In this document: positions 1-6,463 of the stretch, piece by piece | How the letters are laid out: each line of letters starts with the position of its first letter | Numbering within the stretch: position 1 is the stretch's first letter | NCBI GenBank assembly: GCA_023387715.1 | Contig: JAEWHQ010000069.1 | Location: forward strand, 1-6,640 | Reading direction: 5' to 3' | DNA from: Pseudomonadota bacterium | GTDB lineage: Bacteria > Pseudomonadota > Alphaproteobacteria > Rhizobiales > Rhizobiaceae | DNA length: 6,640 nucleotides | Notes under the pieces: model-generated | What the model saw: the letters and a program-made list of their open reading frames with translations, nothing else | What the model was told of the DNA's origin: nothing | Database searches by the model: none | Position numbers and translations under genes: made by a program

Positions 1-549
1 CACATCACCACCCTCGCCCCAGAAGGCATGCCAATGCTGCGGCATCAATGTGACGCTCTCGCCGGGCTGCAATTTTAAATGCCCGCCAGCAGGCAGGCTC
101 ACCAGACGGCCGTCGCTGACCACATGCACATCAGCGCTTGGATCGAGTGCGCCTTCGCTGTTTGCCTGAAACAGCTCAATCACCAAAGTGGCGCCACCGC
201 GATTGATAATGTCTTCGGCTTTCAGATTATGACGATGCATAGGCGATAATTGGTTTTGCCGTGAGATCATAATCTTCTCGGCATAAAGCTGGCCGCTGCC
301 GCGCGTTAAATCTTCCGCTCTGCCAATGCGCAGCGTAAATAAAAACAAGCCCAGCTCGTTAAACCTCCCCTGCCCGTAATCGGTAATATCCCAGCCCAAG
401 CGGTGATCACGAATAATGCGGGCATATTCCTGCACTTGGTTTTTCAAAGCCTCAGGGGCAAGATAGGCAAAAGGCGGCAGGATAAAACCAAAGGAACGAA
501 TAAACTGGTCGCTCTCACGGATGATCCGGTTAATCTCGCTTCTTTTCAT
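1..549 (-). CDS. D-lyxose isomerase (D-lyxose ketol-isomerase, cupin fold), 3' end cut by window
   Basis: Cytoplasmic sugar isomerase expected to interconvert D-lyxose and D-xylulose. Translating the minus strand from ATG at 547-549 gives 183 open codons that run off the left edge. The family is usually about 225-230 residues, so roughly the last 45 are missing. Features seen: an N-terminal MKRSEINRII start typical of the family, GWDITDYG at 52-59, YAEKIMI at 89-95, then the cupin metal site PMHRHNLKAEDIINRGG with His105, His107 and Glu112. A second half-site, QHWHAFWGEGG, carries His172 and His174. In characterised members this His-His-Glu-His set binds Mn2+. The ATG is preceded by AAAGGGCAGG (552-561), a fair ribosome binding site. 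The gene is divergent from pncA. No sugar transporter or kinase is visible, so its pathway is unknown. The family call is strong; other related pentoses or hexoses as true substrate cannot be excluded. Confidence 0.88.
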   Translation of the reverse strand, partial: MKRSEINRIIRESDQFIRSFGFILPPFAYLAPEALKNQVQEYARIIRDHRLGWDITDYGQGRFNELGLFLFTLRIGRAEDLTRGSGQLYAEKIMISRQNQLSPMHRHNLKAEDIINRGGATLVIELFQANSEGALDPSADVHVVSDGRLVSLPAGGHLKLQPGESVTLMPQHWHAFWGEGGDV

Positions 550-580
550 GACCTGCCCTTTGCGCCACAGTTATCACCAC

Positions 581-586
581 ATTATA
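581..586 (-). promoter_or_regulatory. Candidate -10 box (TATAAT) for the lyxose isomerase gene
   Basis: The minus strand reads a perfect TATAAT at 586-581, about 32 bases upstream of the isomerase ATG. Seventeen bases further up, at 609-604, it reads TGCTTT, a poor -35 match, so the promoter may need an activator. The assignment rests on the -10 alone. Confidence 0.4.
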
Positions 587-610
587 TATGTATAAGATGC
601 TCAAAAGCAT

Positions 611-654
611 TTTCTGCCAAGACATATATTTCAGGGGCACAGATTTGGCAGAAA
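611..654. repeat. Interrupted 10-bp inverted repeat in the divergent isomerase/pncA intergenic region
   Basis: TTTCTGCCAA at 611-620 is exactly repeated in inverted form as TTGGCAGAAA at 645-654, with a 24-base spacer. It sits just upstream of the pncA ribosome binding site and upstream of the isomerase -10 box. It could be a two-site operator for a dimeric regulator, with arms about three helical turns apart, or the stem of a 5' leader hairpin. No T tract follows, so it is not a terminator. I cannot match the arms to a known regulator motif. Confidence 0.5.
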
Positions 655-678
655 TTATAAAGCAGAAGAGGATAGAAT

Positions 679-1281
679 ATGATCGCACATGCATTGATTG
701 TCGTTGATATGCAAAATGATTTCTGCCCGGGCGGTGCGCTCGGTGTTAAAGGCGGCGATGAAATTCTGCCGCTTCTCAACGCGACCATCAATGAAAGCGA
801 ACATGTGATTTTAACGCAGGACTGGCACCCGAAAGGCCATTCCAGCTTCGCCTCCTCCCATCCAGGCAAAGAGCCCTATCAGAGCATCACCATGCCTTAT
901 GGCGAACAGACACTCTGGCCGGATCATTGCGTGCAAGGCACAACAGGCGCGGATTTTCATCCGCAGCTAAACCTCACACGCGCGCAGCTTGTCATCCGCA
1001 AAGGCTTTCGCCACGGCATCGACAGCTATTCCACCTTCTTTGAAAATGATCATAAAACCCCAACCGGTCTGGCCGGATATTTGCGCGAGCGCAACATCGG
1101 CGCCATCACGCTGGCAGGTCTTGCAACTGATTTTTGCGTCGCTTTTTCAGCGCTTGATGCAGTTGCGCTCGGTTTCAACACCCGCGTGCGGCTTGATCTG
1201 TGCCGTGGCATTGATGTTAACGGCTCGCTTGCCGCGATGCTTGATAAAATGCGCCAAGCCGGTGTCGAGCTGATTGCTTAA
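679..1281 (+). CDS. pncA: Nicotinamidase (nicotinamide amidohydrolase)
   Basis: Cytoplasmic enzyme hydrolysing nicotinamide to nicotinate and ammonia in the NAD salvage (Preiss-Handler) route. The 200-residue length is normal for the isochorismatase-like family. The catalytic triad is visible: Asp10 in VVDMQNDFCPGGAL, Lys108 in VIRKGF, and the nucleophile Cys153 in GLATDFCV. The metal-site residues are Asp48 and His50 in TQDWHPKGH, with His83 in LWPDHCVQGT. The start at ATG 679 is supported by GAGGA at 668-672, six bases upstream, and by the family's usual N-terminus beginning a few residues before the first beta strand. The gene is monocistronic: an inverted repeat lies upstream and an intrinsic terminator follows about 30 bases after the stop. 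All key residues are present and nothing suggests decay. An isochorismatase or other amidohydrolase is unlikely given the complete metal site. Confidence 0.97.
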   Translation: MIAHALIVVDMQNDFCPGGALGVKGGDEILPLLNATINESEHVILTQDWHPKGHSSFASSHPGKEPYQSITMPYGEQTLWPDHCVQGTTGADFHPQLNLTRAQLVIRKGFRHGIDSYSTFFENDHKTPTGLAGYLRERNIGAITLAGLATDFCVAFSALDAVALGFNTRVRLDLCRGIDVNGSLAAMLDKMRQAGVELIA

Positions 1282-1312
1282 AAAAGACTGGTTCAGCCAT
1301 TTAAAATCACGG

Positions 1313-1343
1313 GCGGCTCTAACTTTATGGAGCCGCTTTTTTT
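1313..1343 (+). terminator. Rho-independent terminator of pncA
   Basis: GCGGCTC at 1313-1319 pairs with GAGCCGC at 1330-1336 (7 bp, GC-rich) around a 10-base loop, followed by seven T residues at 1337-1343 and a further T run after one G. It lies about 30 bases past the pncA stop and separates pncA from the cytochrome operon. Confidence 0.9.
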
Positions 1344-1442
1344 GTTTTTAACATTTTTAAAAAAGAATTATTCGCCTAACATTGCACGCGAAATCATCAA
1401 ATTTTCCTAAAAACAACAAATAACACGATAATTATTTTTCAA

Positions 1443-1456
1443 TTGACCACAATCAA
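1443..1456 (+). promoter_or_regulatory. FNR/FnrN/FixK-type operator upstream of the cytochrome operon
   Basis: TTGAC-CACA-ATCAA matches the FNR consensus TTGAT-N4-ATCAA at nine of ten defined positions, with the exact 4-base spacer. The mismatch (C for T) is common in alphaproteobacterial FnrN/FixK/FnrL sites. It lies 65 bases before the triheme cytochrome ATG. If it acted as a class II site centred near -41.5, transcription would start around 1491, and a TATGAG hexamer at 1483-1488 is roughly in place for a -10 box. This implies activation under low oxygen; that regulatory reading is inference. Confidence 0.68.
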
Positions 1457-1482
1457 TGTGGCTCTCAGCCGAATCTGAAAAG

Positions 1483-1488
1483 TATGAG
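1483..1488 (+). promoter_or_regulatory. Candidate -10 box of the cytochrome operon promoter
   Basis: TATGAG lies 26 bases after the FNR-type box. This is a few bases further than ideal for class II activation, and no convincing -35 hexamer is visible, as expected for an activator-dependent promoter. Weak on its own; it is listed because of its position relative to the box. Confidence 0.3.
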
Positions 1489-1520
1489 TAACCTCTCAAG
1501 TATGCCTTTTCGGAGGGCGC

Positions 1521-2864
1521 ATGAAAACCCTAGTTAAATTAGCCTTCGCCGGTGTCATCGCACTGGCGGCTGCGTGGCTCTTTGCCTTATCAACGCCTTA
1601 CTGGCTTACTCCCAAGCAGGAAGCAAAAGTTGATATTACCGATGCTGCCTTGATCACCAAGGGCGAATATGTCGCCCGCGCTGGCGATTGCGGCGCATGT
1701 CACACGGCACCGGGCGGCAAAGAATTTGCCGGCGGCCTTGGTATGCAAACGCCGCTTGGCACCATCTATTCAACCAATATTACACCGGATAAAGCAACCG
1801 GCATCGGCGCATATTCTTACGCCGATTTTGAACGTGCCGTGCGCCAAGGTGTGCGTAAGGATAATGTTCATCTTTATCCGGCCATGCCATTTGTTTCTTA
1901 CACCGTGGTAAAAGATGACGACATTAAAGCGCTTTATGCTTACTTTATGTCGAAGGTAGAAGCCGTCTCCCAAGACAACCAGCCGAGCACTTTGCCATGG
2001 CCTGCCAATATGCGTTGGCCGCTGGCTTGGTGGCAGCTGCTTTTCTCCAATGCACGCGATTTTGAAATCGCCGCCAATAGTGATCCGGTGCTGGAACGCG
2101 GTGCTTATCTGGTGGAAGGTCTTGGCCATTGCAGTGCCTGCCACACACCTCGCGGCCTTGCTTACGAAGAAAAAGCGGTCAAAAACGACAAGGACGGCAA
2201 GTTCCTTTCCGGCTCGGTGCTGGAAGGCTGGTATGCGAAAAACCTGCGCGATCAGGACACAGGTCTCTCCACATGGACAGAAGACGAGATCGTGTTGTTC
2301 CTGCAAAGCGGACGCAATGACCGTACTGCCGCTTTCGGCTCGATGGCCGATGTGGTGCAGCATTCCACCCAATATCTGGAAGAAAGCGATCTGCGCGCCA
2401 TTGCCCGTTATCTGAAGTCGCTGCCGCCAAGCAAAGGCCGCGAACAGAAATGGCAGCCGAAGGAAGATATCACCACGGCAGCTCTGAAAGCCGGTGACTT
2501 CTCCGAGAAAGGTGCTCTGTCTTATGTCGAGCATTGCACTGTCTGCCACCGTATGGACGGTAAGGGTGCGCCGCGGGTCTATCCGGCACTGGCTGGCAAC
2601 TCGATTGTCTTTGCCGATGATCCAAGCTCGCTTATTCAGGTGACACTGGCAGGGGGCCGGACACCTGATACTGACCACGATTTAATGGCCTTTACCATGC
2701 CGGGCTTTGCTCATCTGCCAAACTGGCAGGTTGCGGAAATTCTCAACTTTATCCGCAATGGCTGGGGCAATCACGGTGCAGAAATCACCGAAGCCGATAT
2801 TGCCCGCATGAGACGCGAAATCGCGCACAAGCCTGTGCATTATGTTCCGGAGAATAAGCAATGA
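1521..2864 (+). CDS. Membrane-anchored triheme cytochrome c (alcohol/gluconate dehydrogenase cytochrome subunit family)
   Basis: Periplasmic electron carrier of 447 residues with three c-type heme domains. The N-terminus has a hydrophobic segment (about residues 5-25), probably a signal anchor. Heme motifs are CGACH at 57-61, CSACH at 204-208 and CTVCH at 339-343. Likely distal ligands are Met122 (PAMPF), Met275 (FGSMADVV) and Met393 (FTMPGF). Stretches such as TPLGTIYSTNITPD and YPAMPFVSY are hallmarks of the cytochrome subunits of PQQ alcohol dehydrogenases, gluconate 2-dehydrogenase and molybdenum aldehyde oxidoreductases, which hand electrons to ubiquinone or an oxidase. The length fits that family. 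GGAGG at 1512-1516 supports the start. No flavin, PQQ or molybdenum dehydrogenase is adjacent; instead the TsdA-like gene overlaps it by ATGA, so I infer that this protein is TsdA's redox partner. An orphan subunit serving a dehydrogenase elsewhere is the main alternative. Confidence 0.92.
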   Translation: MKTLVKLAFAGVIALAAAWLFALSTPYWLTPKQEAKVDITDAALITKGEYVARAGDCGACHTAPGGKEFAGGLGMQTPLGTIYSTNITPDKATGIGAYSYADFERAVRQGVRKDNVHLYPAMPFVSYTVVKDDDIKALYAYFMSKVEAVSQDNQPSTLPWPANMRWPLAWWQLLFSNARDFEIAANSDPVLERGAYLVEGLGHCSACHTPRGLAYEEKAVKNDKDGKFLSGSVLEGWYAKNLRDQDTGLSTWTEDEIVLFLQSGRNDRTAAFGSMADVVQHSTQYLEESDLRAIARYLKSLPPSKGREQKWQPKEDITTAALKAGDFSEKGALSYVEHCTVCHRMDGKGAPRVYPALAGNSIVFADDPSSLIQVTLAGGRTPDTDHDLMAFTMPGFAHLPNWQVAEILNFIRNGWGNHGAEITEADIARMRREIAHKPVHYVPENKQ

Positions 2865-3772
2865 GAACCAAATCGGTTATTTTCCTCGGTGCTGCATTTG
2901 CTGTTGCCATTACCGGCTCGGCATGGGGTTTCATCAGCCTGCGCTCCAGCATGGATGCGCAGCCGCAAAATGCCATCGCTGTTCTGAACAAAGAAAAAGA
3001 ACAGGTCGGCACATATCAGATCCCTGTTGACCACGATATTTTGAAGGAGCCGAATGCGGCAGATATTTTGCAAGGCAAACGCCTGCTTAATGAAACTGCC
3101 CGTTTGCTGCCTGATAATGTCGGCAATGGCCTCAATTGTAACTCCTGCCATCTGGCACAAGGTAAAGTTGACAAGGCTGCACCTTATATCAACACCTCCA
3201 ATTTCTACCCTGCCGTCATGCCGCGTGCGGGCAAGGAAGTGGATTTGGAAATGCGCATCAATGGCTGCTTCCAGCGTTCAATGAACGGTAAGCCGCTGCC
3301 GCGTGAAGGTGCTGATATGAAAGCCATGATTGCTTACATGGATTGGCTCGGCAAAGGTGTTGCAAAAGGCACCAGCGTTAATGTTAAAGGAGCTGGCGCA
3401 ATTGATGAAAGCCTCGTGCCTGATCCGGTCAATGGCGCGAAAATTTATGCCGCACAATGTGCTGCCTGCCACGGCGGCAATGGTGAAGGCATGAAAGATC
3501 AGGCCGGCGATTATATCTTCCCGCCGCTTTGGGGCGATGAAAGCTTCAATATCGGTGCAGGTATGGCGCGTACCTATAAGGCTGCGCAATTCGTCAAATA
3601 TGCAATGCCACCGGCACAAAATTACAATCTGCCGATGGGGCAAGGTGATGTGCTGACCGATCAGGAAGCGATCGACGTGTCGGAATATTTCACCCACATG
3701 CCGCGTCCGGATTTTGCCGGTAAGGTCAATGACTGGCCAACGGTTAAAAAGCCAAAAGACGCGCGCTACTAA
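2861..3772 (+). CDS. tsdA: Thiosulfate dehydrogenase / tetrathionate reductase, diheme cytochrome c of the TsdA family
   Basis: Periplasmic diheme enzyme that joins two thiosulfates into tetrathionate with release of two electrons; some family members favour the reverse reaction. The 303-residue protein starts with a hydrophobic signal or anchor (about 5-25). Domain 1 carries CNSCH at 93-97 and the family signature MRINGCFQRSMNGKPLP. Cys136 in that signature matches the unusual cysteine distal ligand of the catalytic heme in characterised TsdA. Domain 2 carries CAACH at 200-204, then FPPLWGDESFNIGAGM and VKYAMPP, where Met235 or Met249 could be the distal ligand of heme 2. The C-terminus has LTDQEAIDVSEYF and MPRPDF, also family-typical. 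The ATG overlaps the upstream stop (ATGA), with CGGAGA at 2848-2853 as ribosome binding site, so translation is probably coupled. It is the last gene of its operon, before a palindromic terminator. Direction of catalysis cannot be read from sequence. Confidence 0.88.
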   Translation: MRTKSVIFLGAAFAVAITGSAWGFISLRSSMDAQPQNAIAVLNKEKEQVGTYQIPVDHDILKEPNAADILQGKRLLNETARLLPDNVGNGLNCNSCHLAQGKVDKAAPYINTSNFYPAVMPRAGKEVDLEMRINGCFQRSMNGKPLPREGADMKAMIAYMDWLGKGVAKGTSVNVKGAGAIDESLVPDPVNGAKIYAAQCAACHGGNGEGMKDQAGDYIFPPLWGDESFNIGAGMARTYKAAQFVKYAMPPAQNYNLPMGQGDVLTDQEAIDVSEYFTHMPRPDFAGKVNDWPTVKKPKDARY

Positions 3773-3779
3773 ACACAAT

Positions 3780-3818
3780 AAAAAAGGCCGGTATCTGATC
3801 AGATACCGGCCTTTTTTT
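3780..3818. terminator. Bidirectional intrinsic terminator (perfect 38-bp palindrome)
   Basis: Positions 3780-3798 and 3799-3817 are exact reverse complements. Each arm has six A (or T) residues, then GGCCGGTATC and TGA (or its complement). RNA from either strand would form a GC-rich hairpin ending in a U tract (seven T on the plus strand at 3812-3818, six on the minus strand). It fills nearly all of the 50-base gap between the converging tsdA and glycerate kinase genes, ending transcription of both. Confidence 0.95.
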
Positions 3819-3822
3819 AAGC

Positions 3823-5097
3823 TCAATCCATAATTAAAATAGCGCGAAAATCATTGACATTGGTGCCGGTGGGGCCGGTTACATAAAGATCATTGAGCGC
3901 TGAAAACGCACGCCACGCATCATTTTTTTGTAAAAAATCAGCGCCGTTCTGTCCTTTTTCCCGCAAGCGCTCCATGCTCGTTCCATCGGCAAAGCCACCG
4001 GCATTATCCTCTGAGCCGTCAATGCCATCCGTGTCGGCGGCGAGCGCATAAATCCGGTTATTGCCGGCAATATCGAGTGCGAGCGATAACAAGAATTCAG
4101 TGTTGCGGCCACCTTTGCCTTTATGGCGCACCGTAACTGTTGTTTCCCCGCCCGACAATAAAATCACCGGCTTTGGAAACGGGCGGTCACGCATCGAAAC
4201 TTCTTTGGCGATTGCGCTATGAACATGCGCCACTTCCCGCGCTTCGCCCTCTATTGCATCGGACAAAATCACCGCCGGAATATTATATTGTGCGGCGCGT
4301 GTCACTGCCGCTTCCAGCGAGATGGCGGCAGATGCAATCACATGCACTTCGTGATTTTTAAAACAATCATCATCGGCAAGCGGTGCATTGGCTGCATCTT
4401 TTTGCAAATGCTGCATCACATTATCCGGCAATTTTAAGCCATATTGCTCAATGATTTGCAAAGCATCATGGCGTGTTGATCCATCCGGCACAGTGGGGCC
4501 GGACGCAACATAAGCCGGATTATCACCCGGAATATCCGAGACAATCAGGCTGACCACTTTTGCCGGAAAACAAGCTGCCGCCAGCCGCCCGCCTTTTACT
4601 TTGGAAATATGTTTGCGGATGACATTCATCGCGCTGATCGGCAGGCCGGAGGCAAGCAAAGCCTCATTGACCGCCACTTCATCAGCCAAGGTCAGGCCAT
4701 CGGCAGGGGCTGGCAGCAAAGCCGAGCCACCACCCGAAACTAACGCAATCACCAGATCATCGGCGCTTAAATTTTTAACGGCTTCAAACAGGCGCTTGGC
4801 GGCCTGAATTCCCGCTTCATCGGGCACCGGATGCGAGGCCTCGATGATCTCAATCTTTTCGCACTCAACACCAAAACCATAGCGCGTCACCACAGTGCCG
4901 CTGAAATCGCCATCCCAGCATTGCTCAAAAGCGCGTGCCATTTGCGCAGACCCTTTGCCTGCACCAATAACAACCACTTTGCCTTTAGGTTTTTCAGGCA
5001 AAAAAGCTTTAATTCTCTCAAGCGGATCTGCCGCTGCAACGGCCGCTTCAAACAAGGAGGTTAAGAGAGCGCGCGGTTCAACTGCATGCTGCGACAC
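3823..5097 (-). CDS. gckA: Glycerate 2-kinase, MOFRL family
   Basis: Cytoplasmic enzyme phosphorylating D-glycerate to 2-phosphoglycerate with ATP. The 424 residues match the two-domain family (N-terminal DUF4147, C-terminal MOFRL). Motifs in order: VIGAGKGSAQMA (43-54, with conserved Lys48), VSGGGSALLPAP (120-131), RKHISKVKGGRLA (161-173), SDIPGDNPAYVASGP (187-201), LSGGETTVTV (314-323), GKGGRNTEF (327-335), ADTDGIDGSEDNAGG (354-368) and YVTGPTGTNVNDF (405-417). The start is GTG at 5097-5095, with AAGGGG at 5113-5108, ten bases upstream; no in-frame ATG or other plausible start lies close by. It follows guaD by 37 bases on the same strand, so it is probably cotranscribed with it. In purine catabolism glyoxylate is converted through tartronate semialdehyde to glycerate, which this enzyme would bring into glycolysis. 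The same family has been annotated as TtuD or hydroxypyruvate reductase; the kinase reading is better supported. Confidence 0.93.
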   Translation of the reverse strand: MSQHAVEPRALLTSLFEAAVAAADPLERIKAFLPEKPKGKVVVIGAGKGSAQMARAFEQCWDGDFSGTVVTRYGFGVECEKIEIIEASHPVPDEAGIQAAKRLFEAVKNLSADDLVIALVSGGGSALLPAPADGLTLADEVAVNEALLASGLPISAMNVIRKHISKVKGGRLAAACFPAKVVSLIVSDIPGDNPAYVASGPTVPDGSTRHDALQIIEQYGLKLPDNVMQHLQKDAANAPLADDDCFKNHEVHVIASAAISLEAAVTRAAQYNIPAVILSDAIEGEAREVAHVHSAIAKEVSMRDRPFPKPVILLSGGETTVTVRHKGKGGRNTEFLLSLALDIAGNNRIYALAADTDGIDGSEDNAGGFADGTSMERLREKGQNGADFLQKNDAWRAFSALNDLYVTGPTGTNVNDFRAILIMD

Positions 5098-5125
5098 GGT
5101 TTGATATCCCCTTAAATTTTGATGT

Positions 5126-5146
5126 TCAGCTTATTTATAAAGCTGA
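5126..5146 (-). repeat. Small hairpin at the guaD stop, in the guaD-glycerate kinase gap
   Basis: TCAGCTT at 5126-5132 is inverted as AAGCTGA at 5140-5146, around a 7-base AT-rich loop that contains the guaD stop codon. No T tract follows on the minus strand, so it should not terminate transcription. It may mark an mRNA processing or stability point between the two cistrons, or be chance. Confidence 0.35.
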
Positions 5147-6463
5147 TTTCATCGCTTTTCCGGCAATATAAACGTCCCTGACACAGCGGTCATCCCCCAT
5201 TGTCTGCAAAATGAATAATTCATCTTCCAGCGTCTCAGCCACATCCATGCGCAAATCCATCGCTGGCTTGGCGCGTGCATCAAGTACCACAATATCAGCA
5301 TCAGCCCCCATATGCAGCGAGCCGATTTTATCTTGCAAACCCAGTGCACGGGCATTGCCGAGCGTCAGCATATAATAAGACTGCAAAGGCGATAATTTCT
5401 GGCCTTGCAGCGCCATAATTTTATAGGCTTCGCTCATGGTTTCCAGCATCGAAAAACTGCTGCCGCCGCCGACATCCGTTGCCACAGAAATACGCGCACC
5501 AAGCTTTGCAAAGCGGTCATGATCGAAAAGTCCGCTGCCTAAAAAGAGGTTTGATGTCGGGCAAAAAGCGGCAACCGAACCCCTCTCCGCCATCAGCGAC
5601 ACTTCACGGTCGCACATATGAATACAATGACCGAGGATGGTTTTCGGCGTCAGCAATTCATAATGAGCATAAATATCGATATAGTATTTTGCCGCCGGAT
5701 AAAGCGAGGTTGCAAAGGCAATCTCATCGCGGTTTTCCGACAAATGCGTCTGCACATAGCAATCAGGAAATTCCTGCACCAACGCCTTGCTCATCTCCAA
5801 TTGTTCCGGCGTTGAGGTAATGGCAAAGCGCGGGCTGATCGCATAATAATTGCGCTGATCGGGCTTATGCCATGCTTCAATCAGCGCCTTGCTGTCATCA
5901 TAACCGGATTGCGGCGTATCGCATAAAGCCTCCGGCGCATTGCGATCCATCATCACCTTGCCGCCCACCATCAGCATATTGCGCTGACGTGCGGCAGCAA
6001 ACATGGATTGCGCACTTTGCTTATGCACCGAACAATAGGCGACAGCGGTAGTGGTGCCATTGCGGATCAGCTCATCGAGAAAGCGGCCGGCAATAAAATC
6101 GGCATGGGCGGCATTTTCAAATTTTTGCTCTTCAACAAACACATAGGTGTTGAGCCATTCCAGCAATTGCGCGCCATAAGAGGCAATCGCCTGCGTTTGC
6201 GGAAAATGTAAATGCGTATCAATAAAACCCGGCATAATCAGATGCGGGCGATGATCAGTAACGGCAACATCGCCACCTTGATGAACACTGGCACGCGACT
6301 GCACATCTGCAAAATCACCAATATCGGCGATCTTGCCATTGGCAATCAGCAAAGCGCCGTCTTCATAAAATCGATATGCCGAAGCAGCATTTTTCTGAGA
6401 CGGATTTTCTAAAAATGTGAGGATACGCCCCCTGATAAGATGGGGAGTGGTTTGAGCACTCAT
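5135..6463 (-). CDS. guaD: Guanine deaminase
   Basis: Cytoplasmic zinc amidohydrolase converting guanine to xanthine and ammonia. The 442-residue length is normal for the family. Metal and catalytic residues are visible: His84 and His86 in PGFIDTHLHFPQ, His240 with catalytic Glu243 in QTHLSEN, His279 in LGHCIHM, and Asp330 in SVATDVGGG. NGTTTAVAYCSVH (135-147) and FCPTSNLFLGSGLF (300-313) are typical of bacterial GuaD. The C-terminal GADADIVVLD closes the small beta domain shared by the superfamily. Start ATG 6463-6461 has a strong GGGAGG at 6478-6473 with nine-base spacing, lying inside the end of the upstream gene. ATGA overlap with that gene (puuD tail) and a 37-base gap to the glycerate kinase indicate one operon. 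Xanthine produced here would be oxidised to urate, the substrate of PuuD. Confidence 0.96.
   Translation of the reverse strand: MSAQTTPHLIRGRILTFLENPSQKNAASAYRFYEDGALLIANGKIADIGDFADVQSRASVHQGGDVAVTDHRPHLIMPGFIDTHLHFPQTQAIASYGAQLLEWLNTYVFVEEQKFENAAHADFIAGRFLDELIRNGTTTAVAYCSVHKQSAQSMFAAARQRNMLMVGGKVMMDRNAPEALCDTPQSGYDDSKALIEAWHKPDQRNYYAISPRFAITSTPEQLEMSKALVQEFPDCYVQTHLSENRDEIAFATSLYPAAKYYIDIYAHYELLTPKTILGHCIHMCDREVSLMAERGSVAAFCPTSNLFLGSGLFDHDRFAKLGARISVATDVGGGSSFSMLETMSEAYKIMALQGQKLSPLQSYYMLTLGNARALGLQDKIGSLHMGADADIVVLDARAKPAMDLRMDVAETLEDELFILQTMGDDRCVRDVYIAGKAMKSAL

Noticed and set aside
560..590. Plus-strand sigma-70 promoter for pncA (TTGCGC with TTATAT)
   Set aside because: The -35 matches only half the consensus and the AT-rich stretch is equally explained by the minus-strand TATAAT, so I did not list it as a feature.
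582..869. 95-codon minus-strand frame starting inside pncA and crossing the divergent promoter region
   Set aside because: It overlaps the conserved N-terminal third of pncA and the regulatory region, and has no protein family features.
1770..2678. 302-codon open frame on the minus strand
   Set aside because: It lies wholly antisense to the triheme cytochrome, shows no recognisable domain, and the plus strand has three heme motifs and family signatures. It is a shadow frame.
1521..2864. Annotation as the gluconate 2-dehydrogenase or alcohol dehydrogenase cytochrome subunit itself
   Set aside because: The fold family fits, but no catalytic dehydrogenase subunit is adjacent and the operon partner is TsdA, so a specific substrate name would not be supported.
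3278..3826. 182-codon open frame on the minus strand
   Set aside because: It is antisense to tsdA, runs through the palindromic terminator, and resembles no family. The tsdA strand carries clear motifs.
5126..5146. Hairpin as a terminator between guaD and the glycerate kinase
   Set aside because: The stem is only 7 bp and moderately AT, and no T tract follows on the minus strand; the genes are more likely cotranscribed.
5479..5820. 113-codon plus-strand frame
   Set aside because: It is antisense to guaD across conserved active-site motifs and is low-complexity in composition; not credible as a gene.
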